A stretch of DNA of 64,000 nucleotides, taken from NCBI RefSeq assembly GCF_937988725.1, contig NZ_CALKHS010000003.1, positions 372,001-436,000 on the forward strand. Reading direction: 5' to 3'. Below, piece by piece: positions 8,514-17,192 of the stretch. How positions within the stretch are numbered: the first letter of the stretch is position 1; each line of letters starts with the position of its first letter. Made by a program: the position numbers and the translations under genes. The notes under the pieces were generated by a model. It saw only the letters and a program-made list of their open reading frames with translations. It ran no database searches and had not been told where the DNA came from. The stretch comes from an uncultured Castellaniella sp. GTDB taxonomy: Bacteria; Pseudomonadota; Gammaproteobacteria; Burkholderiales; Burkholderiaceae_B.

Positions 8514-9566
8514 ATGTCCGCCGTCACTCTGGAAAACGTCACCAAGCAATATGGAACCGCGCCCGCGGCGGTCAATCAGGTCAGTTTCGAGGTTCCCGCT
8601 GGCACCTTCACGGTGCTGCTGGGGCCGTCCGGGTGCGGCAAATCGACCACGCTACGCATGATCGCTGGGCTGGACACGCCGACGTCCGGACGCATCCTGA
8701 TCGGCGGCCGGGACGTGACCGACCTGCCGCCCGCCAAGCGCCGCATCTCGATGGTGTTCCAGTCCTATGCCCTGTTTCCCCACCTGTCCGTCCGGGAAAA
8801 CATCCTGTTCGGCCTGAAGGTCCGCAAGGAACCCGCGCGCGATTTCGCCCGTCGCCTGAGCGCCGTGGCGGAACTGCTGGGGCTCGAGCAGCTGCTGGAT
8901 CGCAAGCCCGCCCAGTTGTCCGGCGGCCAGCAGCAGCGGGTCGCCCTGGGCCGCGCTGTGATTTCCGAGGCGCCCGTCTGCCTGATGGACGAGCCGCTGT
9001 CCAATCTGGACGCCCAGTTGCGCCACGAGATGCGCCGTGAAATCCGGGGCCTGCAGCAGAAGCTGGGCATCACCATGATCTACGTGACTCATGACCAGAC
9101 CGAGGCCATGAGCATGGCGGACCAGGTCGTGCTGTTGAATGGCGGCCAGGTGGAACAGCACGATGTGCCCGACCAGCTGTATGCCCGCCCGCGCACGGAA
9201 TTCGCGGCGCGATTCATCGGGACGCCCCCGATGAATCTGATGACGCTGGCCGAGGGCGGGGCCCGCATCGACGGGTGCGAGCGGCCGCTGGATCAGCCGC
9301 CGGGCCCGGCGGCGGCCAAGCTGGGCGTGCGGCCGGAACATATCGAATTGACGGACCACGGAGGCGTGTCCGCCCGCATCCAGGGCGTGGAATATTTCGG
9401 CGCCGACACCATCGTCGTGTGCGAGGTGGGCCGCAATCCCGGCATCACCCTGCGGGTGGCGGGCCACCTGAAAGCGCAGTCGGGCGAACCGGTCCGTCTG
9501 CGGTGGCCGCGTGCGGCTGAACATCTGTTTGATCATGCCGGGCTGGCCATTCCGGCCGGTTCTTAA
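8514..9566 (+). CDS. ugpC: ABC importer ATPase, MalK/UgpC type
   Basis: The 350-aa nucleotide-binding subunit has Walker A GPSGCGKST, Q-loop VFQSYALFPHLSV, signature LSGGQQQRVALGRA, Walker B CLMDEPLSNLD and switch histidine YVTHDQTEAMSMAD. A C-terminal regulatory OB-like domain follows (LGVRPEHIELT). This architecture belongs to CUT1 importers for sugars or glycerol phosphate. It is the first component of the ATPase-binding protein-permease-permease operon. The symbol reflects similarity to the Ugp system; maltose-type substrates are not excluded. Confidence 0.88.
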   Translation: MSAVTLENVTKQYGTAPAAVNQVSFEVPAGTFTVLLGPSGCGKSTTLRMIAGLDTPTSGRILIGGRDVTDLPPAKRRISMVFQSYALFPHLSVRENILFGLKVRKEPARDFARRLSAVAELLGLEQLLDRKPAQLSGGQQQRVALGRAVISEAPVCLMDEPLSNLDAQLRHEMRREIRGLQQKLGITMIYVTHDQTEAMSMADQVVLLNGGQVEQHDVPDQLYARPRTEFAARFIGTPPMNLMTLAEGGARIDGCERPLDQPPGPAAAKLGVRPEHIELTDHGGVSARIQGVEYFGADTIVVCEVGRNPGITLRVAGHLKAQSGEPVRLRWPRAAEHLFDHAGLAIPAGS

Positions 9567-9581
9567 CTGGAGGTCTTCCTG

Positions 9582-10877
9582 ATGCAACGCTTCGTTCTGA
9601 AAGCCCTGACCCTGGGCGTGGCCGGCGTGCTGGCCACGCTGCCCGCCTGGTCGCAAGCCAAGCCCGTCGAACTGGAATTCTATTATCCGGTCGCGGTCGG
9701 CGGCCCCATCACCAAGATCGTCGACGATGCCGTCGACAAGTTCGAAAAGAGCCATCCCGACATCAAGATCAAGTCGATCTATGCCGGTTCCTACCAGGAT
9801 TCCGTGGCCAAGGCGCTGACGGCCCAGAAAGGCGGCAATCCCCCGCAGGTGGCGGTCCTGCTGTCGACCGACATGTTCACTCTGATCGATCAGGATGCGA
9901 TCATCCCCATCGACGGCTTCATCAAGACCGACGCGGACAAGCAGTGGCTGGGCAGCTTCTACGATGCCTTCATGCAGAACAGCCGCACGGACGGCAAGAC
10001 CTGGGGGATCCCGTTCCAGCGGTCCACCATCGTCATGTACTACAACAAGCAGAAGTTCAAGGAAGCCGGCCTGAACCCCGATCAGCCGCCGGCCACCTGG
10101 GAACAACTGGTGGCCGATGCCAAGAAGCTGACGAAGACCGGCGCCGACGGGCAGGTGACCCAGTGGGGGCTGGAAATCCCGTCGGGCGGCGCCTTCGCCT
10201 ACTGGCTGTTCCAGGCCCTGACCACGCCCAATGACGCGATCCTGATGAATGCCGCGGGCAACGAGGTCTACCTGAACAAGCCCGCCGTCATCGAGTCGCT
10301 GCAGTTCTGGCACGACCTGGCCTACAAGGACAAGGTCATGCCCACCGGCACCACCGACTGGGGCACAACCCCGCAGGACTTCCTGGTCGGCAAGACCGCC
10401 ATGATGTGGACCACGACCGGCAACCTGACCAACGTGCGCAAGAACGCCAAGTTCGATTTCGGCGTGGCGCCGATGCCCAAGGCCAAGCGCGGCGGCAGCC
10501 CGACGGGCGGCGGCAACTTCTACATCTTCAAGGACGCCACGCCGGAACAGCAGCAGGCCGCCTTCGAATTCGCGAAATGGATGACCAACCCGGAAAACGC
10601 GGCCCAGTGGAGCATCGATACCGGGTACGTCGCCGTGACCAAGCCGGCCTGGGAAACGGACGCCATGAAGTCCTACCTGAGCAGCGTGCCGCAAGCGGCG
10701 GTGGCGCGCGACCAGCTGGCGGTCAGCGTGGCGGAATTCTCCACGCATGACAATCAGCGGGTCACCAAGCTGCTCAACGACAATCTGCAGGCGGTGCTGA
10801 CCAACAGCAAGACGCCGGCGCAGGCCATGGCCGACGCCCAGTCCGGCGCCGATCGCATCCTGCGTTCCTATCGCTGA
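9582..10877 (+). CDS. ugpB: ABC substrate-binding protein, UgpB-like
   Basis: This periplasmic family-1 binding protein has a signal peptide ending near LPAWSQA. The mature domain has features of glycerol-3-phosphate binding proteins: FEKSHPDIKIKSIYAGSYQ, YYNKQKFKEAGLNPDQPPAT, FLVGKTAMMWTTTGNL and GGGNFYIFKDATPEQQ. The length (431 aa) matches UgpB. It lies 15 bases after the ATPase. Ligand choice is inferred: glycerol-3-phosphate or a glycerophosphodiester fits the neighbouring phosphodiesterase, and a phosphonate ester would fit phnWX. Confidence 0.85.
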   Translation: MQRFVLKALTLGVAGVLATLPAWSQAKPVELEFYYPVAVGGPITKIVDDAVDKFEKSHPDIKIKSIYAGSYQDSVAKALTAQKGGNPPQVAVLLSTDMFTLIDQDAIIPIDGFIKTDADKQWLGSFYDAFMQNSRTDGKTWGIPFQRSTIVMYYNKQKFKEAGLNPDQPPATWEQLVADAKKLTKTGADGQVTQWGLEIPSGGAFAYWLFQALTTPNDAILMNAAGNEVYLNKPAVIESLQFWHDLAYKDKVMPTGTTDWGTTPQDFLVGKTAMMWTTTGNLTNVRKNAKFDFGVAPMPKAKRGGSPTGGGNFYIFKDATPEQQQAAFEFAKWMTNPENAAQWSIDTGYVAVTKPAWETDAMKSYLSSVPQAAVARDQLAVSVAEFSTHDNQRVTKLLNDNLQAVLTNSKTPAQAMADAQSGADRILRSYR

Positions 10878-10887
10878 TGTCCGCGGC

Positions 10888-11769
10888 ATGAAAACACGCG
10901 CTTCCATGAATGCCGTCTATGGCTGGCTGCTGTTGCTGCCGGCCATGGTCCTGCTCATCGCCTTCACGCACTATCCGGCCTTGTCCACCTTGTGGCACAG
11001 TTTTTTTTCCACGCCGCGCGGCGCCCGGCCGGCCCGCTTCGTGGGGATGGACAACTATGCGGCGATGATCGACGACCCGGTGTTCTGGGAAGCGCTTTGG
11101 AACAACCTGTATTTCGCCCTGGGCACCATCCCGCTGTCCATCCTGCTCGCCCTGATCATGGCCTTGTGGGTCAACGGCAAGCTGCATGGGCGCGGGTTCC
11201 TGCGCATGGCGTACTTCACCCCCACCGTGCTGCCCATGGTGGCCGTGGCCAACATCTGGCTGTTCTTCTACACGCCGCAATACGGCCTGCTGGATCAGAT
11301 CGGCCAGTTCCTGGGCTTTCCCGCGGTGAACTGGCTGGGCAACCGCGATACCGTGCTGCCGGCCATCATGGCGGTCACCGTCTGGAAGGAGGCCGGCTTC
11401 TTCATGATCTTCTATCTGGCGGCCCTGCAGCAGATGTCGCCGTCCGTGCGCGAGGCGGCCCTGCTGGAAGGCGCGTCGCGCTGGCAGTATTTCTGGCGCA
11501 TCCTGCTGCCGCTGCTGATGCCCACGACGCTGTTCGTCCTGATCAATGCGCTGATCAATGCCTTTCGCGTCGTCGACCAGATCGTGGTCATGACCGGCGG
11601 CGGGCCGGACAACGCCAGCATGCTGCTGCTGTTCTACATCTATCAGGCGGGATTCCGGTTCTGGGATTCGGCCTATGCGGCGACGCTGACGGTCGTCCTG
11701 CTGGTGATCCTGGGCATCACCGCCCTGGTGAATTTCAATTGGCTTGACCGCAAGACGCATTACCAATGA
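10888..11769 (+). CDS. ugpA: ABC permease, UgpA/MalF type
   Basis: A six-helix integral membrane subunit (293 aa). It opens with a hydrophobic segment (YGWLLLLPAMVLLIAFTHYP) and carries the permease-ATPase contact loop around EAALLEGASRWQYFWRILLP. It overlaps the next permease by four bases (ATGA at 11766). A T8 tract at 11001-11008 lies in the coding region but leaves the frame intact. Confidence 0.87.
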   Translation: MKTRASMNAVYGWLLLLPAMVLLIAFTHYPALSTLWHSFFSTPRGARPARFVGMDNYAAMIDDPVFWEALWNNLYFALGTIPLSILLALIMALWVNGKLHGRGFLRMAYFTPTVLPMVAVANIWLFFYTPQYGLLDQIGQFLGFPAVNWLGNRDTVLPAIMAVTVWKEAGFFMIFYLAALQQMSPSVREAALLEGASRWQYFWRILLPLLMPTTLFVLINALINAFRVVDQIVVMTGGGPDNASMLLLFYIYQAGFRFWDSAYAATLTVVLLVILGITALVNFNWLDRKTHYQ

Positions 11770-12569
11770 AAACGACCTGGCTCGATACTCTGGGCGCCTG
11801 GCTGCTGGGCCTGCTGTGGTTTCTGCCCCTGGCCTACACCGTGTGGGCGGCCTTCCATCCGTCCGCCTACGCCACCCGCTTCGATCTGACGGCGCCGCTG
11901 ACCCTGGATAATTTCGTGGCGGCCTGGAATGCGGCGCCTTTCGCCCATTATTTCCTGAACACCTTCATGCTGGTCACGATGGTGCTGGCGGCGCAGTTCG
12001 TCCTGTGCACGCTGGCGGCCTACGCGTTCGCGCGCTTCGAATTCCGGGGCAAGGATTTCATGTTCATGCTGGTGCTGCTGCAGCTCATGATCATGCCCGA
12101 CGTACTCATCGTGGAAAACTACCGCGAGATGAGCTGGCTCGGTGTCAACGACACGATCTTCGCCGTCGGACTGCCGTACTTCGCCTCGGCATTCGGCATT
12201 TTCCTGCTGCGCCAGACCTTCAAGACGGTGCCCCGGGAACTGGAAGAGGTCGCCCGGGTCGAAGGCGCGGGGCCGTGGACCATCCTGATGCGCATTTACG
12301 TGCCGCTGGCCAGGCCCATCTATGTGGCCTACGGGCTGGTGTCCGTCAGCTATCACTGGAACAATTTCCTGTGGCCCTTGATCATCACCAAGTCGGTCAC
12401 CACCCGGCCGATCACGGTGGGCCTGCAGGTCTTTGCCGCGTCCGATCAGGGGATCGACTGGTCGATCATCACGGCGGCGACGCTGCTGAGCGCCGCGCCT
12501 CTGCTGGTGGCGTTCCTGCTGTTCCAGCGCCAGTTCGTGCAATCCTTCATGCGGGCGGGGATACGCTAG
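11766..12569 (+). CDS. ugpE: ABC permease, UgpE/MalG type
   Basis: The second membrane subunit of the importer (267 aa), with an N-terminal helix (LLGLLWFLPLAYTVWAAF) and the EAA loop ELEEVARVEGAGPWTILMRI. It is the last gene of the phn/ugp block and ends three bases before the stop of the convergent GGDEF-EAL gene. No terminator is visible between them. Confidence 0.87.
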   Translation: MKTTWLDTLGAWLLGLLWFLPLAYTVWAAFHPSAYATRFDLTAPLTLDNFVAAWNAAPFAHYFLNTFMLVTMVLAAQFVLCTLAAYAFARFEFRGKDFMFMLVLLQLMIMPDVLIVENYREMSWLGVNDTIFAVGLPYFASAFGIFLLRQTFKTVPRELEEVARVEGAGPWTILMRIYVPLARPIYVAYGLVSVSYHWNNFLWPLIITKSVTTRPITVGLQVFAASDQGIDWSIITAATLLSAAPLLVAFLLFQRQFVQSFMRAGIR

Positions 12570-12572
12570 CCC

Positions 12573-14576
12573 TCAGGGCGAAGCCGCCTGCGCCTCCGCG
12601 GCCAGGCGCTCGGTGAGCTGCGCGGCCGTCATCGGCCGCGCATGCCAGTAGCCCTGGCCGTAGTCGCAGCCGATGTCCCGCAGGATCTGGTGCTGTTCGG
12701 GGGTTTCGATCCCTTCGGCGATGACTTTTAGGCCCAGCTGGTGCGACATCGCGATGATGGCCTGGCACAGGATCTGGTCGCTGGATTCGGGCCCCAGGTT
12801 GGCGACGAAGCAGCGGTCGATCTTCAGGTAATCCACGTGGAAGCGCTGCAGATAGGCCAGGGAAGAATAGCCGGTGCCGAAGTCGTCCAGGGCCACCCGG
12901 ATGCCGGCGTCGCGGAACTGCAGCAGGCGCGAGCCGACCTGTTCTTCGACGCCCATCAGGACCTGTTCCGTGATTTCGACGATCAGGGCGCTGCCCGGCA
13001 GATCCAGCGCGCGCAGGGTCCGGATCCAGGCGGCCGGGTCCAGGCCGTCGCGTTCGAACTGGACCGGCGATACGTTGATCCCCACCATGAAGGACGGAAG
13101 CATGCCGCGGCGCCATTGCGCCAGCTGCCGGCTGGCGGTTTCGAAGACCCATTCGCCGATCCGGGTGATCAGGCCCGACTCCTCGGCCAGGCCGATGAAG
13201 TCCGCCGGAGCGATCATGCCGCGCTGCGGATGCCGCCAGCGGATCAGGGCCTCGGCCTTGATGGTGCGGCCGCTGCGCATGTCCACCACCGGCTGGTAGA
13301 GCAGCTCGAACTGCTGTTCCCGCACGGCGGCGTGCAGGTCCTGCAGCAGTTCGCGCCGCGCCTGGGCCGTCCGCCGCAGCGTGTCGGAGTAACGGTGGAA
13401 GCGGTTGCGCCCCTGGTTCTTGGCCGCGTACAGGGCCAGATCCGCATGCTTGAGCAGGGTGGCGCCGTCCGCGCCGTCCTGCGGGAAGATCGTGATGCCG
13501 GCGCTGATGGAAATCTGCACGCTGTGTTCGTGCAGGGTGAACGGCTGCGCGATGGACTGCAGGACTTGCCGGCAGACGGTGTCTATCCTGTCCTGCGTGG
13601 CCGGCGCGGCCAGGAGCAGGGTGAACTCATCGCCGCCCAGGCGGGCGAGCTGATCGGTGTCCCGTATGCAGGCCTGCAGGCGCCGGGCGACTTGCAGCAG
13701 CAGTTCGTCGCCGACGTGGTGTCCGTGCGAATCATTGACGTCCTTGAACTGGTCCAGGTCCAGAAAGACCAGGGCGAACGGCTGGCCCAGGTCCGTGGAC
13801 AGATCGATGCTGTCTCGCAGCCGTTCCTGGAAGGACTCGCGGTTGGGCAACTGGGTCAGGGAATCGAAGTGCGCCTGGTGCCAGACGACGGCCTCGGCCC
13901 GCTTGCGTTCGCTGATGTCCAGCATCATGCCGATGATGATGGGGCGTCCGTCCAGCAGGATCCGCGACCCGTAGACTTCCACGTCGATGGGGGTGCCGTC
14001 GCTGCGCACGGCGGGACATTCATAGCGGGCGCGGGCCACTTCGCCGGACAGACGCTGGCCGGCCCGACGGCGGATGTCCTGGTAGGTCAGGGGCGGGAAG
14101 ATGCGGTCCAGGGGGAAATGATCGGCCAATGTCTGCTGGTCGTATCCCAGCATGCGCGCCAGCTGCGCATTCGCATAGGTGAACTGCACGGCCGCGTTGA
14201 CCATGTAGATGCCGATCACGGTGTTGCCGTTCAGGCCGTCGAACATGGACTGCACGCGCGCCCGCGCCCTTCGCTCGGCCTCGGCCAGCCGCCGCAGGCG
14301 CCACAGGCAGCGGATCGCCGCCAGCGCCCCGATGTTGATCAGCAGCAGCGCCGCGGCGCCCGGCCAGACGGCCGATGCCGTATCGCCGCCGGCCCGCGAG
14401 GCCGCCGCCAGCGCGGCGATCAGGGCGATGTCGCACAGCGCCAGCAGGCACAGTCCCGCGATGATCGCCAGCCGGAATCCATGCTGTCCCGATGGGAGAT
14501 CGAGGGCATCGGCCAGGCGCGGAAGAGGGGGTGGCGGCATTGGGGGGGTAACGATTTGAAATACCGTGTCCAGCAT
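12573..14576 (-). CDS. Membrane PAS-GGDEF-EAL cyclic-di-GMP signalling protein
   Basis: A 667-aa protein with two hydrophobic segments (about residues 35-60 and 70-90), a PAS domain (about 110-220), GGDEF (about 230-400) and EAL (about 410-660). The cyclase site is intact (ARLGGDEF, residues 314-318) and a product-inhibition I-site RDTD (305-308) lies exactly five residues before it. The phosphodiesterase domain keeps AEALIRW and DDFGTGYSS. Both domains may therefore be active, with PAS input deciding the balance. Start 14576 gives residues before the first membrane segment; ATG 14540 is also possible. Transcription converges on the ugp operon. Confidence 0.85.
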   Translation of the reverse strand: MLDTVFQIVTPPMPPPPLPRLADALDLPSGQHGFRLAIIAGLCLLALCDIALIAALAAASRAGGDTASAVWPGAAALLLINIGALAAIRCLWRLRRLAEAERRARARVQSMFDGLNGNTVIGIYMVNAAVQFTYANAQLARMLGYDQQTLADHFPLDRIFPPLTYQDIRRRAGQRLSGEVARARYECPAVRSDGTPIDVEVYGSRILLDGRPIIIGMMLDISERKRAEAVVWHQAHFDSLTQLPNRESFQERLRDSIDLSTDLGQPFALVFLDLDQFKDVNDSHGHHVGDELLLQVARRLQACIRDTDQLARLGGDEFTLLLAAPATQDRIDTVCRQVLQSIAQPFTLHEHSVQISISAGITIFPQDGADGATLLKHADLALYAAKNQGRNRFHRYSDTLRRTAQARRELLQDLHAAVREQQFELLYQPVVDMRSGRTIKAEALIRWRHPQRGMIAPADFIGLAEESGLITRIGEWVFETASRQLAQWRRGMLPSFMVGINVSPVQFERDGLDPAAWIRTLRALDLPGSALIVEITEQVLMGVEEQVGSRLLQFRDAGIRVALDDFGTGYSSLAYLQRFHVDYLKIDRCFVANLGPESSDQILCQAIIAMSHQLGLKVIAEGIETPEQHQILRDIGCDYGQGYWHARPMTAAQLTERLAAEAQAASP

Positions 14577-14580
14577 ACCC

Positions 14581-14624
14581 GAAATGGGCCGCCGGAGACG
14601 GAGAAATGGGCCGCCGGAAACGGA
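14581..14624. repeat. Two tandem copies of a 22-bp unit
   Basis: Positions 14581-14602 and 14603-14624 are the same 22-mer with one G/A difference. Each unit begins GAAATGGGCC and ends ACGGA. The repeat fills most of the gap between the lysR-type gene and the GGDEF-EAL gene, just upstream of the latter's start codon. Confidence 0.85.
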
Positions 14625-14640
14625 GAATCGCCCTGCGGGC

Positions 14641-15564
14641 CTAGGAATCCCGGCCTTTCCGTCCAGGCGCCCGCTGGGCGAAATAGGCCTGCAGGTATTC
14701 GATGCAGGCCTTGATCTTGGCGGAATTGCCCAGCCGCTGGGGGTACACGGCCCAGATGCCGGCGTCCTGCCGGTAGCCGGGCAGCAGATGGACCAGCGCG
14801 CCCGCCTGGATGTGCTTGTGGGCGTCCCAGACGGAACGCAGGATGATGCCGTGCCCTTCCAGCGCCCAGGCCAGCGCGATCTCGCCATTGTTGGTGATCA
14901 GCGATCCGTTGACCTTCACGTTGGTCGTCACGTCCCGGCGCGACAGCGCCCAGATCCCCACCGGGTGGTCGCGTTCGCGCACGATCAGGCAGTTGTGCCC
15001 CGGCAGGTCCTGCAGCTTGCGGGGGGCTCCGTGCCGTTCGAGGTAGGCGGGAGCGGCGCACAGGATGCGGTGGTTGGCCGCCAGCGGGCGGGCGATGTAG
15101 TTGGGGTCGATCAGGTCGCCGATGCGGATGTCCAGGTCGTATTGCTCTTTGGCCATGTTGACCAGTTGATCCAGGACGTCCAGCTTGACCTGGATGGCGG
15201 GGTAGCGCAGGGAGAAGCCGGCCAGCGCCGGGGCGACCACCTGGCGCCCGAACCCCATGCTGGTCGAGATGCGCAACGGGCCCTTCGGATCCCCCTTGAA
15301 CTGCGCGATGCGGTCGTGCAGCTGTTCGACATTCCGGAGGATCTGCAGCGCCATGTCGTAAGCCTGCTCGCCCTGCTCGGTCAGCGTGACCTGGCGCGTG
15401 GTGCGGTGAAACAGCAGCGTGTCCAGTTCCGATTCCAGCAGCTTGATGTGCTTGGTCACGTAGGCGGGCGAGATTCCGATCATCCTGGCCGCCTGCGAGA
15501 AGTTTTCGTATTGGGCCGCTTCGCAAAAGACCTTCAGGCTGTCGATCGTCAGGTTTTCTTTCAT
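14641..15564 (-). CDS. LysR-family transcriptional regulator
   Basis: A 307-aa LysR regulator. The N-terminal winged helix-turn-helix (LKVFCEAAQYENFSQAARMIGIS...YVTKHIKLLE, residues 10-45) is followed by a substrate-binding co-inducer domain (LRISTSMGFGRQVVAPAL onward). It is transcribed away from the amidase/TRAP operon, the classic arrangement for a LysR activator controlling a divergent catabolic operon. The 164-base gap holds GAATAG/CTATTC repeats that may be its site. The ligand is unknown; it is probably the substrate of that operon. Confidence 0.88.
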   Translation of the reverse strand: MKENLTIDSLKVFCEAAQYENFSQAARMIGISPAYVTKHIKLLESELDTLLFHRTTRQVTLTEQGEQAYDMALQILRNVEQLHDRIAQFKGDPKGPLRISTSMGFGRQVVAPALAGFSLRYPAIQVKLDVLDQLVNMAKEQYDLDIRIGDLIDPNYIARPLAANHRILCAAPAYLERHGAPRKLQDLPGHNCLIVRERDHPVGIWALSRRDVTTNVKVNGSLITNNGEIALAWALEGHGIILRSVWDAHKHIQAGALVHLLPGYRQDAGIWAVYPQRLGNSAKIKACIEYLQAYFAQRAPGRKGRDS

Positions 15565-15616
15565 GAATAGTAAAAACAGTTTTCACGGAATGGGAATTGT
15601 AGGCCGGAATCCTTCT

Positions 15617-15636
15617 GAATAGACTTCTCCCTATTC
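15617..15636. promoter_or_regulatory. Inverted repeat in lysR-amidase gap, putative operator
   Basis: GAATAG (15617-15622), eight bases, then CTATTC (15631-15636). A third GAATAG lies at 15565-15570 beside the lysR start codon. The spacing suits dimeric LysR binding, although it does not match the T-N11-A core exactly. Confidence 0.4.
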
Positions 15637-15728
15637 GACATGAACTGTCGCCTGGAACCGCGCCGACATGCGCGCGCCCTGCGACACAGAAACGCCGGCA
15701 CAGGCGGTTCATCCGATCGGGGGGATAC

Positions 15729-17126
15729 ATGGATCTGAGACGGCTTTCTCTTGGGCAACTGCACGCTGGCTTGCGGTCGCGGGAATATTCGGCGGCGGCG
15801 CTGGCGAGCGCCTGCCAGGAAAACTACCGGCGGCACGAGCCGGCGCTGAACGCCTACAAGACCTGGAACGGCGATGCGGCCCGGACGACGGCCGGCCTGG
15901 CCGACCGATTGCTGGATCGCGGCGTGGATCTGGGGCCGCTGATGGGCATGCCCGTGTCGGTCAAGGACCTGTTTGCCGTGCGCGGCCTGCCCACGTTCGC
16001 CGGCTCGGTCGAATCCCTGGGGCCGTCCTGGGAACGGCCCGGGCCGCTGGTCGACATTCTGGAACGCCAGCTGGCCCCGGTCATGGGGAAGACGCACACC
16101 GTAGAATTCGCGTTCGGCGGCATCGGGGCGAATGCGCATTGGGGCACGCCCTGCAATCCCTGGGGCGTCCGGGAACACCGCATCCCGGGAGGATCGAGCT
16201 CCGGCGCGGGCGTCTCGCTGGCCCAGGGCTCGGCCTTGCTGGCCTTGGGGACCGATACGGCGGGTTCCGTGCGGATCCCGGCCTCGGTGACGGGGCAGGC
16301 GGGGCTGAAACTGACCCACGGGCGCTGGCCCGCCGACGGGATCGTGCCGCTGTCTCCCAGCCTGGATACGCCGGGCATCCTGGCCCGTTCGGTCGAAGAT
16401 CTCGCGTTCGCGTTTCAGGCGATCGAAGCGGGCCGGGGTGCGGCGCAGCCGTCCATCCGCGCGATGGATTCGATGGCGGGCCTGCGCCTGGGGCGGGTGG
16501 ACCGGTTCTTCCTGGGAGGGGCGGACGCATCGATCGTGGAAGTCTTCGACCGGGCCCTGCTGCGTCTGGCCGAATCCGGCGCGCGTGTCGGCGACGCGGC
16601 GCTGCCGGGCTGTCACGAGGCCTATGCCATCTTCCAGCAGGGCGGCCTGGCCGCTCCCGAATTCTGCGCATTCCTGAAGGCGGAGCTGCCCGGGCGCATG
16701 GATCGCCTGGACCCGGTGGTGCGGCTGCGGGTCGAAGGCGCCGAGTCGCTGTCCTCCGTCGATTATCTGCTGCGCGTCCATGCCTTGCGGCAGGCCGCCC
16801 GGCAGGCCCTGGGCGCTTTCGAGGCGGCCGACGTGCTGGTGACGCCGACGGTGGCGATCGCGCCTCCGCGCCTGGCGGATCTGCAGGCCGAGGACGCCTA
16901 TCGCCGCGCCAACATGATGGTGTTGCGCAATACCAGCATCGCCAATCTGCTGGGCCTGTGCGCGGTGACGCTGCCGGTGGGGCTGGACGCGCTGGGCCTG
17001 CCGGTGGGGCTGCAGCTGATGGCGCCGCCGCATGCCGAAGAGCGTCTGCTGGCAGCGGCGCTGAGCATCGAATCGTGTCTGGGCAAGCCTGTCGATGTCC
17101 TGGGATGCCCTGACTTTTTGCTGTGA
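15729..17126 (+). CDS. Amidase-signature family hydrolase
   Basis: A 465-aa amidase-signature enzyme. The Ser-cis-Ser-Lys catalytic set is visible: lysine in MPVSVKDLFAV, the first serine in GGSSSGAGVSLAQG and the nucleophile region in LGTDTAGSVRIPAS. Family members hydrolyse amides to acid plus ammonia; GatA also belongs here, but GatB and GatC are absent, so this is a free-standing catabolic amidase. It opens a seven-gene operon with a TRAP transporter, a possible deaminase, an asparaginase and a hydroxyacid dehydrogenase, which suggests that the imported compound is an amide. The exact substrate is unknown. Confidence 0.85.
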   Translation: MDLRRLSLGQLHAGLRSREYSAAALASACQENYRRHEPALNAYKTWNGDAARTTAGLADRLLDRGVDLGPLMGMPVSVKDLFAVRGLPTFAGSVESLGPSWERPGPLVDILERQLAPVMGKTHTVEFAFGGIGANAHWGTPCNPWGVREHRIPGGSSSGAGVSLAQGSALLALGTDTAGSVRIPASVTGQAGLKLTHGRWPADGIVPLSPSLDTPGILARSVEDLAFAFQAIEAGRGAAQPSIRAMDSMAGLRLGRVDRFFLGGADASIVEVFDRALLRLAESGARVGDAALPGCHEAYAIFQQGGLAAPEFCAFLKAELPGRMDRLDPVVRLRVEGAESLSSVDYLLRVHALRQAARQALGAFEAADVLVTPTVAIAPPRLADLQAEDAYRRANMMVLRNTSIANLLGLCAVTLPVGLDALGLPVGLQLMAPPHAEERLLAAALSIESCLGKPVDVLGCPDFLL

Positions 17127-17192
17127 CCATGCGCCCCGTGCAGGCCGCGCCATGGGTGGCGGGGCCGGGCGGGGCACCAAAGGAGAGAGACC

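Noticed and set aside
8652..10907. Long open frame on the minus strand over the ugp genes
   Set aside because: It is a shadow of the ATPase and binding-protein genes, with no recognisable domain or ribosome site.
11001..11008. T8 tract in ugpA as phase-variable or frameshifted site
   Set aside because: The frame runs through intact to a normal C-terminus. Slippage is possible in principle but nothing else supports it.
14581..14624. CRISPR-like repeat
   Set aside because: There are only two units, directly adjacent without spacers.
12741..14714. Long plus-strand frame opposite the GGDEF-EAL gene
   Set aside because: It is antisense to a protein with intact GGDEF and EAL motifs; composition is typical of a shadow frame.
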